Positions 1 through 6,974 of a stretch of DNA of 15,631 nt are shown here, in pieces. The position numbers were made by a program, and so were the translations under genes. Below the pieces are notes generated by a model. That model was given only the letters and a program-made list of their open reading frames with translations. It was not told the origin of the DNA and searched no databases. The stretch covers positions 1 to 15,631 of the forward strand of contig JBFWMN010000040.1 of assembly GCA_050251555.1 (NCBI GenBank), in the 5' to 3' direction. Numbering within the stretch: the stretch's first letter is position 1; each line of letters starts with the position of its first letter. The DNA is from UBA2137 sp050251555 (GTDB taxonomy: Bacteria > Pseudomonadota > Alphaproteobacteria > Micavibrionales > Micavibrionaceae).

Positions 1-135
1 CAGGTGCAGCCGCAACCCAATATATTGCCGAGCGGCGTCGTGGACACGAAAGCTGTCGTGCGTGTTGAGAATTTGAAGAATGCGACAACAGACCCGAAGC
101 CGACCAATTCCTTGGGCACGTTCAATCGTCAGTAA
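1..135 (+). CDS. 3' end of an unrecognised gene (partial)
   Basis: Frame 1 is open from the first base to a TAA at 133-135 and encodes the last 44 residues of a protein. The visible tail is polar, rich in N, P, T and V, ends in FNRQ, and has no recognisable domain or membrane segment. It could be the C-terminal tail of a secreted or envelope protein, but nothing here decides that. The gene is convergent with the acetyltransferase gene, with only 13 bp between the two stop codons. That gap is T-rich but has no clear hairpin. Coding status rests on the open frame and a codon usage like the rest of the window. Confidence 0.55.
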   Translation, partial: QVQPQPNILPSGVVDTKAVVRVENLKNATTDPKPTNSLGTFNRQ

Positions 136-148
136 ATTTTTTTAAATT

Positions 149-658
149 CTAAAGATATTTAACGAGCATCAGACACAGATTCTCGTCCACTCGCACAAGG
201 GTTTGCGCATGAACAGGCTCTCGTTCATAGGTTAGACCCCCGCCATCAGGCTCGTACCCCATTTTGATGTAAAGCTTTTGCGCAGGGCCGAAACTGGCAT
301 CCACGCCGACTGCCAACCCCATCATATCAAGCCCTTTTACCTTGGCGCGGGCCTCGCACCATGAAATGAGTGCCTCGCCATAACCGTTTCGGCGCGCCTC
401 TGGAATTGTTTTAATGTCTTGAATCTCGGGAATATTGAGACGACGGAACGGCGCATATTGCGGCTTCCAGTTCAAAACCGCCATGGTGACATCGCGCCCC
501 GTCTCATCACTCAGAATCAGTAATTCGCGCTCGCCTTTTACCTGTAAAGCAAAATGCTCCTGAAATGTGTCAAAGCCCGTATGCTCACCGCATTGGCGTG
601 ATATCTGCTCAAGACATCCCAAATCTTTTTCATGGGCAATACGGATCTGGTTGGTCAC
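149..658 (-). CDS. GNAT family N-acetyltransferase
   Basis: 169-residue single-domain protein of the GCN5-related N-acetyltransferase fold, which transfers an acetyl group from acetyl-CoA to an amine. Motif A is visible as a beta-strand (IPEIQDIKTI, about 76-85) followed by the acetyl-CoA pyrophosphate loop RRNGYG at 89-94. Motif B is the stretch GPAQKLYIKMGYEPDG near 124-139, with the usual Tyr before the last strand. The length is typical of the family. The start is GTG at 658-656, preceded by AAGGA seven bases upstream, which favours it over later ATG codons. The substrate cannot be told from sequence. The gene is divergent from the glycyl-tRNA synthetase gene (114 bp apart) and convergent with the gene to its left. 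Confidence 0.85.
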   Translation of the reverse strand: MTNQIRIAHEKDLGCLEQISRQCGEHTGFDTFQEHFALQVKGERELLILSDETGRDVTMAVLNWKPQYAPFRRLNIPEIQDIKTIPEARRNGYGEALISWCEARAKVKGLDMMGLAVGVDASFGPAQKLYIKMGYEPDGGGLTYEREPVHAQTLVRVDENLCLMLVKYL

Positions 659-772
659 GTGATTTTCCTTTTGAAAAGCGCCAAAGAGCGTTTATTTCCC
701 GCCCAAAGCACGTTATAGATAGAAACTGATAGTACGAGAAAAAACCATCCAATCGAACAAAAAAGACGACAC

Positions 773-2317
773 ATGACCCAAGCCACCGCCCCTGCCGCCC
801 AAGATGACAATTCCCCCGTTGATATGAAAGACCTTGTGTCTTTGTGCAAACGCCGCGGTTTTATTTTCCCTGCCTCAGAGATTTATGGCGGGATCAACGG
901 CTTCTGGGATTACGGCCCCCTGGGTGTCGAACTCAAAAACAATATCCGCGATCTGTGGTGGAAGGCGATGGTCATTACGCCGCCCGTCGGACCTGACGGC
1001 ATGCCTGTCCAAATTGTCGGCGTGGATAGTGCCATCATTCAAAACCCGAAAGCTTGGGTGGCATCCGGTCACGTGGGCGGATTTTCCGACCCGATGGTGG
1101 ATTGCCGCGAAACAAAGCGCCGCTATCGCGCAGACCATTTGAATGTCCTCAAACCCAAAGACGGTGAAGGCCCATGGCTTGCCGCCCCCCAAGATGATGA
1201 AGACAATGTTGCCGAGCGCCGCGTCAAGAAATTCGGAAAAGGCAAATCCATCGGCGCTTACGAGATTGTCGAATTGCCCGATGTTCCCGTTGCCGACTAT
1301 AAATTCATTATCGGTCCTGATGCGACCGAAGCGGGAACGCTGACCGAACCCAAAGATTTCAACCTGATGTTTGAAACCTATGTCGGGGCAACCCAATCCG
1401 AAGACAGCAAGGCTTACCTGCGTCCTGAAACAGCCCAAGGCATTTTTCTGAACTACAAAAACGTGCTGGATACCGCCCGCGTGCGCGTCCCCTTCGGGAT
1501 TGCCCAGATCGGGAAAGCTTACAGAAACGAGGTCAATCCCAGAAACTTCGTGTTCCGTTCACGTGAATTCGAACAAATGGAAATGGAATGGTTCTGCCCG
1601 CCCGAAGATGCAGGCATGTGGCGCGACTTCTGGGTGACTGAGCGTAAAAAATGGTGGGAATCCATCGGTATCCGCGGTGATGCGATGATTTTACGCGAAC
1701 ACGGCAAGGATGAGCTTTCTCACTATGCCAAAGCAGGCGTGGGAACTGTTGATATCGAGTATCAATTCCCGTTCACCTATCCCGGATTTGGTGAACTGGA
1801 AGGCATTGCCCACCGCTGCGACTATGATTTGACACAGCACCAAGCGCACTCGGGCACGAAGATGGAATATATCGACCCTGATGATAACACCAAGCGTTAC
1901 CTGCCCCACGTCATCGAGCCTGCGGCAGGTCTGACACGCGGCGTTCTCACCGTTTTGTGTGAAGCCTACACGGTTGATCCGTCACGCCCCTCCGGCATGT
2001 ACCTGAACTTCAAGCCTTCGGTTGCCCCGAAAAAGGCTGCGATCCTGCCGCTGGTTGCCAAAGACGGCATGCCCGAACTTGCCACCAAGCTTTACATGGA
2101 ATTGCGCGAAGAGATGCCTGTTGATCTGGACATCAAACAGAATATCGGCAAGCGTTACGCACGTCAGGACGAGATTGGTACGCCTTACTGCATCACCATT
2201 GACGGCGAGTCTCTTACCGACCAGACCGTCACGATCCGTGAGCGTAACACTATGGCGCAAGAGCGTATCGCCCTTGATAAAGTCAAAGCTTACCTGAAAG
2301 AAAAACTCTCGGCTTAA
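773..2317 (+). CDS. glyQS: Glycine--tRNA ligase, single-chain alpha2 (eukaryote/Firmicutes-like) type
   Basis: 514-residue class II aminoacyl-tRNA synthetase that charges tRNA-Gly with glycine in the cytoplasm. The N-terminus (FIFPASEIYGGINGFWDYGP, about 30-49) is the diagnostic opening of the homodimeric alpha2 GlyRS family. YLRPETAQGIF lies at 215-225. Motif 2 spans about 241-270 (GIAQIGKAYRNE, then REFEQMEME), the glycine-pocket motif ELEGIAHRCDYDL is near 341-353, and motif 3 (IEPAAGLTRG) is at 381-390. The anticodon-binding domain runs from about 417 to the end and includes RYARQDEIGTPY and TVTIRERNTM. All motifs are intact and the length is normal. The ATG start has no good Shine-Dalgarno sequence; the bases before it are A-rich. 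Most alphaproteobacteria instead use the unrelated alpha2beta2 enzyme encoded by glyQ and glyS. The family assignment is firm; the symbol follows the usual name for this form. Confidence 0.95.
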   Translation: MTQATAPAAQDDNSPVDMKDLVSLCKRRGFIFPASEIYGGINGFWDYGPLGVELKNNIRDLWWKAMVITPPVGPDGMPVQIVGVDSAIIQNPKAWVASGHVGGFSDPMVDCRETKRRYRADHLNVLKPKDGEGPWLAAPQDDEDNVAERRVKKFGKGKSIGAYEIVELPDVPVADYKFIIGPDATEAGTLTEPKDFNLMFETYVGATQSEDSKAYLRPETAQGIFLNYKNVLDTARVRVPFGIAQIGKAYRNEVNPRNFVFRSREFEQMEMEWFCPPEDAGMWRDFWVTERKKWWESIGIRGDAMILREHGKDELSHYAKAGVGTVDIEYQFPFTYPGFGELEGIAHRCDYDLTQHQAHSGTKMEYIDPDDNTKRYLPHVIEPAAGLTRGVLTVLCEAYTVDPSRPSGMYLNFKPSVAPKKAAILPLVAKDGMPELATKLYMELREEMPVDLDIKQNIGKRYARQDEIGTPYCITIDGESLTDQTVTIRERNTMAQERIALDKVKAYLKEKLSA

Positions 2318-2340
2318 TGAAATAAGCCGTTATTTCTGTT
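2310..2340. terminator. Bidirectional intrinsic terminator between glyQS and the leftward operon
   Basis: A 7-bp perfect stem, CGGCTTA (2310-2316) with TAAGCCG (2323-2329), encloses a six-base loop. On the + strand it is followed by the T-rich tail TTATTTCTGTTTT. Read on the minus strand, the same stem is followed by AGAGTTTTTCTTTC. It therefore fits a terminator for both convergent genes. The synthetase stop codon lies inside the stem. A second, mutually exclusive stem (GAAATAA 2319-2325 with TTATTTC 2330-2336) overlaps it. Confidence 0.6.
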
Positions 2341-2548
2341 TTGGGAAAACGCCCTGTTCGGCGAGCATGCGCTCGACGGCGGGGTCAAGCGGCGGCGTGG
2401 AAAGCTGTTTCTTGGCATCCACCTCACGCTCAGCCAACTTAGTCACGGCACGCCCCTGACGTGACGGATCGAAATGTTCGCTCGCCTTCTCGACTTTAGG
2501 CGTGCCGCCCGGAGGTAAAACAGGTCTGGAAAAAGAACCAATCCGCAT
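2330..2548 (-). CDS. Small unknown protein, last gene of the trmN6-S49 operon
   Basis: 72-residue basic, proline-containing soluble protein that I do not recognise. It has no signal peptide, membrane segment or cysteine motif. The N-terminal half is probably flexible (PVLPPGGTPK near 9-18). The C-terminal part, TPPLDPAVERMLAEQGVFPK, looks like a short amphipathic helix ending in a loop. The ATG at 2548 lies three bases after the stop of the S49 peptidase gene, so translation is probably coupled; only a weak GGG-type ribosome site lies within the end of that gene. Its stop is at the edge of the terminator stem. Codon use resembles the neighbours, which together with operon position is the main support that it is real. 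Confidence 0.6.
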   Translation of the reverse strand: MRIGSFSRPVLPPGGTPKVEKASEHFDPSRQGRAVTKLAEREVDAKKQLSTPPLDPAVERMLAEQGVFPKQK

Positions 2549-2551
2549 CGC

Positions 2552-3478
2552 TTAAAACCCGAAACGTGCCCAAAAAGAGCGCTCATATAAAACGCCTGCG
2601 ATATCTGTCGGCAACGCACTTTTGAGAAGCGAGAGCGGCGACCATTTTTTGTCAGGCGTATAATCGGTGAAAGACACATGCTTGCCAAAACGTGCTTTCA
2701 TCACGGGCTCCAGACGTCCGACTTCATCAACCAGACCGTTTTTGACAGCCTTTTCACCCGAAAAGATCTGAGCTTCAAACAGATCAGCTTCCGCGCCGTT
2801 CAGCTTTCCTTCGCGGCGATACGCCACCCAGCCTTTAAAGGCATCGTGAATATCTTCCTGAATGGCTTTGAGGCGTGCAACATCATCCTTGTCTTCCGGC
2901 TTAAACGGATCAAGGAACGACTTATTTTCACCTGCCGTATGAATGCGGCGCTCAATGCCATATTTTTTAATGAGATCGGTAAAGCCAAAACCTGAATAAA
3001 TCACGCCGATAGAACCGACAATGGATGAAGGCTGCACATAAATCTCATCTGCTGCGCAAGCGAGCCAGTAACCGCCTGATGCCGCGACATCTTCAACGAA
3101 AGCAAAAACGGGAATCTTTTTCTCAACAGCAAGACTGCGGATATGGTCACCAATCAGCGAACATTGTGCAGGCGCACCGCCCGGAGAATTGATGATAATG
3201 GCAACAGCCTTGACGTTACGCGCACCGAAGGCTTTTTCCAAAGGCTTGGCAAAGCGGGCATAATTGACGGCAGGTTTACTGGTCAGGGTCGCATCGGCAA
3301 TCACGCCTGCCATGCGGACAACCGCAACCTGTCCCGTGCTTTTCAGGATATGGCGGATAATGGGCCAGTTGCGCCAGTCTTCCATGGATTCCGAGATCGG
3401 TACGGACACGGCAACATCGCCTTCCCCGTCCAGAAACTCGTTGACTGCTGATTTTTTATCCTTGGATTTGCGTGCCAT
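2552..3478 (-). CDS. S49 family serine peptidase (SppA/SohB-like)
   Basis: 308-residue serine peptidase of the ClpP-crotonase fold, family S49, whose members degrade cleaved signal peptides and membrane-associated peptides. The catalytic Ser is predicted at 134 in DVAASGGYW and the catalytic Lys at 186 in GENKSFLDPF. The spacing of 52 equals that of the Ser147/Lys199 dyad of Bacillus SppA. INSPGG (about 97-102) and GSIGVI (about 155-160) are the other family signatures. I chose the ATG at 3478 because AGAGGG sits five to six bases upstream; an in-frame TTG at 3493 has no such site. The start overlaps the end of the methyltransferase gene by 23 bases, implying coupled translation. Unlike E. 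coli SppA or SohB, no N-terminal membrane anchor is visible: the first 20 residues are charged. It may therefore be cytoplasmic or peripherally bound. Confidence 0.9.
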   Translation of the reverse strand: MARKSKDKKSAVNEFLDGEGDVAVSVPISESMEDWRNWPIIRHILKSTGQVAVVRMAGVIADATLTSKPAVNYARFAKPLEKAFGARNVKAVAIIINSPGGAPAQCSLIGDHIRSLAVEKKIPVFAFVEDVAASGGYWLACAADEIYVQPSSIVGSIGVIYSGFGFTDLIKKYGIERRIHTAGENKSFLDPFKPEDKDDVARLKAIQEDIHDAFKGWVAYRREGKLNGAEADLFEAQIFSGEKAVKNGLVDEVGRLEPVMKARFGKHVSFTDYTPDKKWSPLSLLKSALPTDIAGVLYERSFWARFGF

Positions 3479-4220
3479 GTAATCCCTCTTCAATCGGCTT
3501 GGCGTCTTTTAATATTGCGTTTGCGCACCCCGTATATGTGCCATCTTTTTTGTGAATGACAAGAGGAGAATGAAGGGTCAGCGGCGAAGCACGATCTTTC
3601 CATGTGCGTATAATCACACGCTTTGCGGGTTCGCCCTCTTTAGGGACCAGCGGGAAAATTTCCGTTGCCCCGAAACGCTTGCCCAAGCCTAAGATGATTT
3701 TATCCAGCATATCGGCACGTTGAATAAGGGTCAGGGAGCCTTTGGATTTTAAGAGACGATGTGCTTTCTTCAACCACGCCTCCGTGCCCGATTGCGCATC
3801 CAGATGCCCGAGAGCCTGAGCCCGCAGCGGATCGGTCGAAATATAGTGTGTTCCTTCTTCCAGATAGGGCGGATTGGTCAGGATGTGGTCAAAGCGGGTA
3901 TCTTCAGCCATGGTCAGGAAATCACCGCTGACACATTCCACTTGTTCTGCCCAACCGTTCGCTTCGGCATTTTCACGGGCCAGCGCGATATACTCATCCG
4001 AAACATCAATGGCTTTGGCGGAAAGATCGGGAACGCGCACCATCAGGCAATATAGCGCGCCACCTGCGCCGCACCCCGCATCCAGCACATATGATTTCGG
4101 CTTGGCAGGACATGCCGCAGCCACCATCACCGTATCCAGCCCTGCACGAAACCCCGTCGACGACTGTTTCAGTGTGACTTTCTTGTCCAAAAGTGTTGTT
4201 TGCGTTGAGGTCAGCCCCAT
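3456..4220 (-). CDS. trmN6: TrmN6-like SAM-dependent methyltransferase (tRNA1(Val) A37 N6-methyltransferase family)
   Basis: 254-residue Rossmann-fold methyltransferase. The SAM-binding motif I is VLDAGCGAGG at 45-54, an acidic residue follows the next strand (AIDVSDEYI, D72), and the N6-adenine catalytic motif NPPY is at 116-119. The N-terminal run with LLDKKVTLKQSSTGFRAGLDTV matches the COG4123/YfiC group that methylates A37 of tRNA1(Val) in E. coli. Whether the same tRNA is the substrate here is inferred from family alone. The ATG at 4220 has AAGGG four bases upstream. It is the first gene of a leftward operon with the S49 peptidase and the 72-residue protein. It is divergent from the polyprenyl synthase gene, with 44 bp shared for both promoters. 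Confidence 0.82.
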   Translation of the reverse strand: MGLTSTQTTLLDKKVTLKQSSTGFRAGLDTVMVAAACPAKPKSYVLDAGCGAGGALYCLMVRVPDLSAKAIDVSDEYIALARENAEANGWAEQVECVSGDFLTMAEDTRFDHILTNPPYLEEGTHYISTDPLRAQALGHLDAQSGTEAWLKKAHRLLKSKGSLTLIQRADMLDKIILGLGKRFGATEIFPLVPKEGEPAKRVIIRTWKDRASPLTLHSPLVIHKKDGTYTGCANAILKDAKPIEEGLHGTQIQG

Positions 4221-4264
4221 AAAGCCCTTGCCCTGACACCCTTATCCGTTTAAGTGAAAGATGA

Positions 4265-5305
4265 ATGACCCTAAATAGCGCAGCTCAACTTCAAAACAAA
4301 GAAGAAAGCGTGGAGAACACCTCCGCCGCCAAGCCGCTTGATGCGCTGAGCACTCTCCTCAAAGACGATATGGCGCAAGTGAACGAGGTCATTCTTCGGT
4401 CCATGCAATCCGACGTTCCCATGATCCCCCAGCTTGCCGGCTATTTGATTGCCGCAGGTGGTAAGCGCTTGCGCCCCCTGCTCACACTCGCGGCAGCCAA
4501 AATTTTTGATGAAAATGCGCGCCCCGCCCATGGCTTGGCTGCTGCCGTTGAATTCATTCATACAGCAACGCTTTTACATGATGATGTTGTTGATGGCTCC
4601 GAAGAGCGTCGCGGGCAAAAGGCCGCCAACCTCATATTCGGCAACCAGTCTGCCGTACTTGTCGGCGATTTTCTGTTTTCACGCGCCTTTGAGTTGATGG
4701 TTGAAAGCGACAATATCCGCGTCCTAGGCATCTTGTCCAAAGCCTCAGCCGTGATTGCCGAAGGTGAAGTCCTGCAGCTTGCCGCGCAAGGTCAGATTGA
4801 TACCTCCTGGGAAACTTATCTCAAAGTGATCGAAGCCAAAACCGCAGCCCTTTTTGCCGCAGCTTGCGAAGTTGGCCCCGTCATTCAGGGCGCGACAGCA
4901 CAGCACGCCGAAGCCTTGCGCCTCTATGGGCTTTATCTGGGCCTCGCCTTCCAGATTGCCGATGATCTGCTGGATTATACGGGAACGCTTGATACCCTAG
5001 GTAAAAATCCGGGCGATGATTTTCTGGATGGCAAACTGACTGCCCCCGTTCTTTTGGCGCTTCAACACGCCGATGCGGATGAAAAAGAATTCTGGGCGCG
5101 CATCTTTACGGAACGTAACGTCGAAGACGGCGATCTGGAACACGCGCAAAAGCTTTTCGCCAAGCATGGCAGCCTTGATAAAGCACAAGAGATCGCTCTC
5201 TCCTATGCACAGAAAGCCGTGGATGCGCTGGAAGGTCTGCCGCCTTCACCTATCACACCGATTTTGCAAAAGATCCCCCATTACGCTGTCACCCGCTCGA
5301 CCTAG
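4265..5305 (+). CDS. ispB: Long-chain polyprenyl diphosphate synthase (octaprenyl/decaprenyl type)
   Basis: 346-residue all-helical trans-prenyltransferase that extends farnesyl diphosphate with IPP units to make the side chain of ubiquinone. GGKRLRP at 65-71 binds IPP. The first aspartate-rich motif is DDVVD at 106-110 and the second is DDLLD at 233-237, with FQ just before it. The residue five positions before the first motif is Ala (A101) rather than a bulky Tyr or Phe; in this family that leaves the elongation tunnel open and predicts a long product. Chain length (C40 or C50) cannot be read. The ATG at 4265 has a poor GAAAG-type ribosome site, and a GTG at 4310 with GAAGAAAG upstream is a possible alternative that would remove 15 poorly conserved residues. 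Confidence 0.9.
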   Translation: MTLNSAAQLQNKEESVENTSAAKPLDALSTLLKDDMAQVNEVILRSMQSDVPMIPQLAGYLIAAGGKRLRPLLTLAAAKIFDENARPAHGLAAAVEFIHTATLLHDDVVDGSEERRGQKAANLIFGNQSAVLVGDFLFSRAFELMVESDNIRVLGILSKASAVIAEGEVLQLAAQGQIDTSWETYLKVIEAKTAALFAAACEVGPVIQGATAQHAEALRLYGLYLGLAFQIADDLLDYTGTLDTLGKNPGDDFLDGKLTAPVLLALQHADADEKEFWARIFTERNVEDGDLEHAQKLFAKHGSLDKAQEIALSYAQKAVDALEGLPPSPITPILQKIPHYAVTRST

Positions 5306-5333
5306 ATTTTTCTAGAAAATCAAAACATTACAG

Positions 5334-5357
5334 CCCGCCCCTTAGGCGGGTTTGTTG
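5334..5357 (+). terminator. Intrinsic terminator after ispB
   Basis: CCCGCC (5334-5339) pairs with GGCGGG (5345-5350) around a five-base loop, followed by TTTGTTGTCT. The stem is short but all G/C. It lies 29 bases after the ispB stop. An AT-rich palindrome around the stop codon (CTAGA-TTTT-TCTAG, about 5302-5315) precedes it. Confidence 0.6.
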
Positions 5358-5371
5358 TCTTGCACAAAAAA

Positions 5372-5401
5372 TTTTTCGCATATGCAAAAAAGTTATTGAC
5401 G
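5372..5401 (+). promoter_or_regulatory. Candidate amtB promoter region with near-palindromic operator
   Basis: A 20-bp inverted repeat, TTTTT-C-GCATATGC-A-AAAAA (5372-5391) with one mismatched pair, lies four bases before TTGACG (5396-5401), a good -35 hexamer. No convincing -10 follows at 16-18 bp, so the promoter is only suggested. The repeat could be an operator or simply bent AT-rich DNA. The symmetry is seen directly; function is inferred from its position 70-100 bp before the transporter start. Confidence 0.3.
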
Positions 5402-5472
5402 CAAGTCATGCACTTATTGCAAAAGTGTTATGAATTTTCTGCATCTAATAAGAACAAGGACGACTCAACCTC

Positions 5473-6717
5473 ATGGATCAAAACCTCTCCTATATTCTCA
5501 ATACATGGTTCCTGCTCAGCAGCGGCTGCCTTGTCATGCTGATGGCGGCAGGCTTTGCAATGCTTGAGGCGGGCATGGTACGTTCGCGCTCCGTCAGCGT
5601 GATCCTCGCCAAGAACATCTCTCTCTACGCCGTCGCCGGCGTTATTTTTTACCTGATCGGTCACAATCTGATGTTTACCGATGTGACAGGGAATGGCGGT
5701 TATTTCGGCACACCGGGCATCTATACTATGTCCCCAACAGAAGATCAGGTCACACGCGGGTATGCCGACACGGCCTTCTGGTTCTTCCAGATGGTGTTTG
5801 TCGCAACAGCCGCCTCGATTGTATCGGGCGCACTTGCCGAGCGCATCAAGCTTTGGCCCTTCATGATTTTTTGCGGCGTTCTGACAGGTCTCATCTACCC
5901 GCTGACAGGAAGCTGGACATGGGGCGGCGGCTGGCTCTCCTCCATGGGCTTTAAGGATTTTGCAGGTTCAACCATCGTTCACACTGTGGGCGGCTGGGCG
6001 GCACTGACAGGTGCGATCTTGCTGGGCGCGCGTCGCGGACGTTTTGTCGAAGTCGGCAAAAGCAAAGCCCCAGCCCCCTCCTCCATGCCACTCGTCACAT
6101 TGGGGACGTTCATCCTGTGGTTCGGCTGGTTCGGATTTAACGGCGGCTCACAACTTGCCATTGCTTCGGTCGATGATGCGATTGCTGTTGCTCATATTCT
6201 CGCCAACACCAATATGGCGGCAGCAGGCGGCGTTATCGCCATCATGCTGGCAGCCGGCTTCAGCCGTCGCAAACTGGATTTACCGCTTCTCTTGAACGGT
6301 GCACTGGCAGGACTTGTCTCGATCACGGCAGAACCCGTCACACCGACACTCGGCTACGCCATTCTGATCGGTGCAGCTGGCGCTCTGATTATGTATGGCG
6401 CTCTGAAATTACTGGAGCTTGCCAAAATCGATGATGTTGTCGGTGCCGTGCCTGTTCATCTTGCGGCAGGAATTTGGGGAACGCTGGCTGTATGCCTGAC
6501 TAACCCCGAAGCCTCACTGACAACACAGCTTATCGGTATCGGAACAATCGGTGGCACGGTGGCAACACTCAGCCTTATGACATGGGGTCTGATGAAAGCC
6601 ACTATCGGCATCCGTTTACACGCAACACACGAAGAAATCGGGGGCGATATGGCTGAGCTCGGACAGCGCGCTTACAATATCGAACACATCCCCAACGACA
6701 ATGTGCAGGCCGCTTAA
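5473..6717 (+). CDS. amtB: Ammonium transporter (Amt/MEP/Rh family)
   Basis: 414-residue inner-membrane ammonium channel with about eleven hydrophobic helices. The conserved pore twin histidines are H170 (STIVHTVGG) and H329 (GAVPVHLAAG). The external gate region FWFFQMVFVATAAS lies at 102-115 and the GWFGFNGGS signature at 218-226. The first helix (MAAGFAMLEAGMVRSRS, 24-40) starts almost at once and there is no cleavable signal peptide, unlike E. coli AmtB. This looks like the MLEAG subgroup known from cyanobacteria and many alphaproteobacteria. The C-terminal tail EEIGGDMAELGQRAYN (387-402) is a divergent form of the cytoplasmic regulatory tail that couples to PII protein. The ATG has AAGGA 12 bases upstream, rather far. 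No glnK gene lies next to it. Confidence 0.93.
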   Translation: MDQNLSYILNTWFLLSSGCLVMLMAAGFAMLEAGMVRSRSVSVILAKNISLYAVAGVIFYLIGHNLMFTDVTGNGGYFGTPGIYTMSPTEDQVTRGYADTAFWFFQMVFVATAASIVSGALAERIKLWPFMIFCGVLTGLIYPLTGSWTWGGGWLSSMGFKDFAGSTIVHTVGGWAALTGAILLGARRGRFVEVGKSKAPAPSSMPLVTLGTFILWFGWFGFNGGSQLAIASVDDAIAVAHILANTNMAAAGGVIAIMLAAGFSRRKLDLPLLLNGALAGLVSITAEPVTPTLGYAILIGAAGALIMYGALKLLELAKIDDVVGAVPVHLAAGIWGTLAVCLTNPEASLTTQLIGIGTIGGTVATLSLMTWGLMKATIGIRLHATHEEIGGDMAELGQRAYNIEHIPNDNVQAA

Positions 6718-6772
6718 GGTTTAAGAAAAAAGCATATTGTCCGTATCCGTCTCCTAGAAGGTGAGACCCTCA

Positions 6773-6821
6773 AGCGTCCGGATTTCTCTTTTCATGAAGG
6801 AAGTTCGGACGCTCTTTTTTT
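6773..6821 (+). terminator. Intrinsic terminator after amtB
   Basis: An eight-base perfect stem, AGCGTCCG (6773-6780) with CGGACGCT (6806-6813), is followed by a run of eight T (CTTTTTTTT). The loop is long (25 bases) and may close further through TTC/GAA pairs. It lies 56 bases after the amtB stop. A smaller GTCTC/GAGAC stem (6749-6753 with 6763-6767) precedes it. Confidence 0.8.
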
Positions 6822-6915
6822 TATTTTCAAGGGAAGGAAACTTTCATCCCAACCGTATGTTATTGTGACACATCCAGTTGCATGTCTGCTGCGTATAAAA
6901 ATTTGTAACCGATCG

Positions 6916-6934
6916 ACGATGCTCATCGTATAGT
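6916..6934 (+). promoter_or_regulatory. Candidate rpoH promoter element with overlapping inverted repeat
   Basis: A perfect six-base inverted repeat, ACGATG-CT-CATCGT (6916-6929), is followed without a gap by TATAGT (6929-6934), a five-of-six match to a -10 hexamer. No clear -35 lies at normal spacing. The arrangement would suit a repressor site overlapping the promoter, but neither part is proven. The hexamer lies about 40 bp before the rpoH start. Confidence 0.3.
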
Positions 6935-6974
6935 ATCGGACAACTCATAAAGATAAGACGGAAACGAGGTCCCT

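Noticed and set aside
655..849. Minus-strand open frame across the acetyltransferase/glyQS junction
   Set aside because: It covers the divergent promoter region and the start of glyQS, has no ribosome site or family resemblance, and conflicts with two well-supported starts.
875..1438. 187-codon minus-strand open frame inside glyQS
   Set aside because: It is the mirror of a strongly conserved synthetase sequence; the translated product shows no domain.
5408..5424. Possible sigma-54 promoter (GCAC...TTGCA) before amtB
   Set aside because: The gap between CAC and TTGC is three bases instead of five, so the -24/-12 spacing is two bases short.
5409..5428. Possible NtrC site (TGCAC...GTG) before amtB
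   Set aside because: Half-sites are too far apart and the right half lacks the final GCA of the consensus.
6718..6772. Possible tRNA or small RNA after amtB
   Set aside because: Only a five-base stem is present; no cloverleaf, and the region is explained as the lead-in to the terminator.
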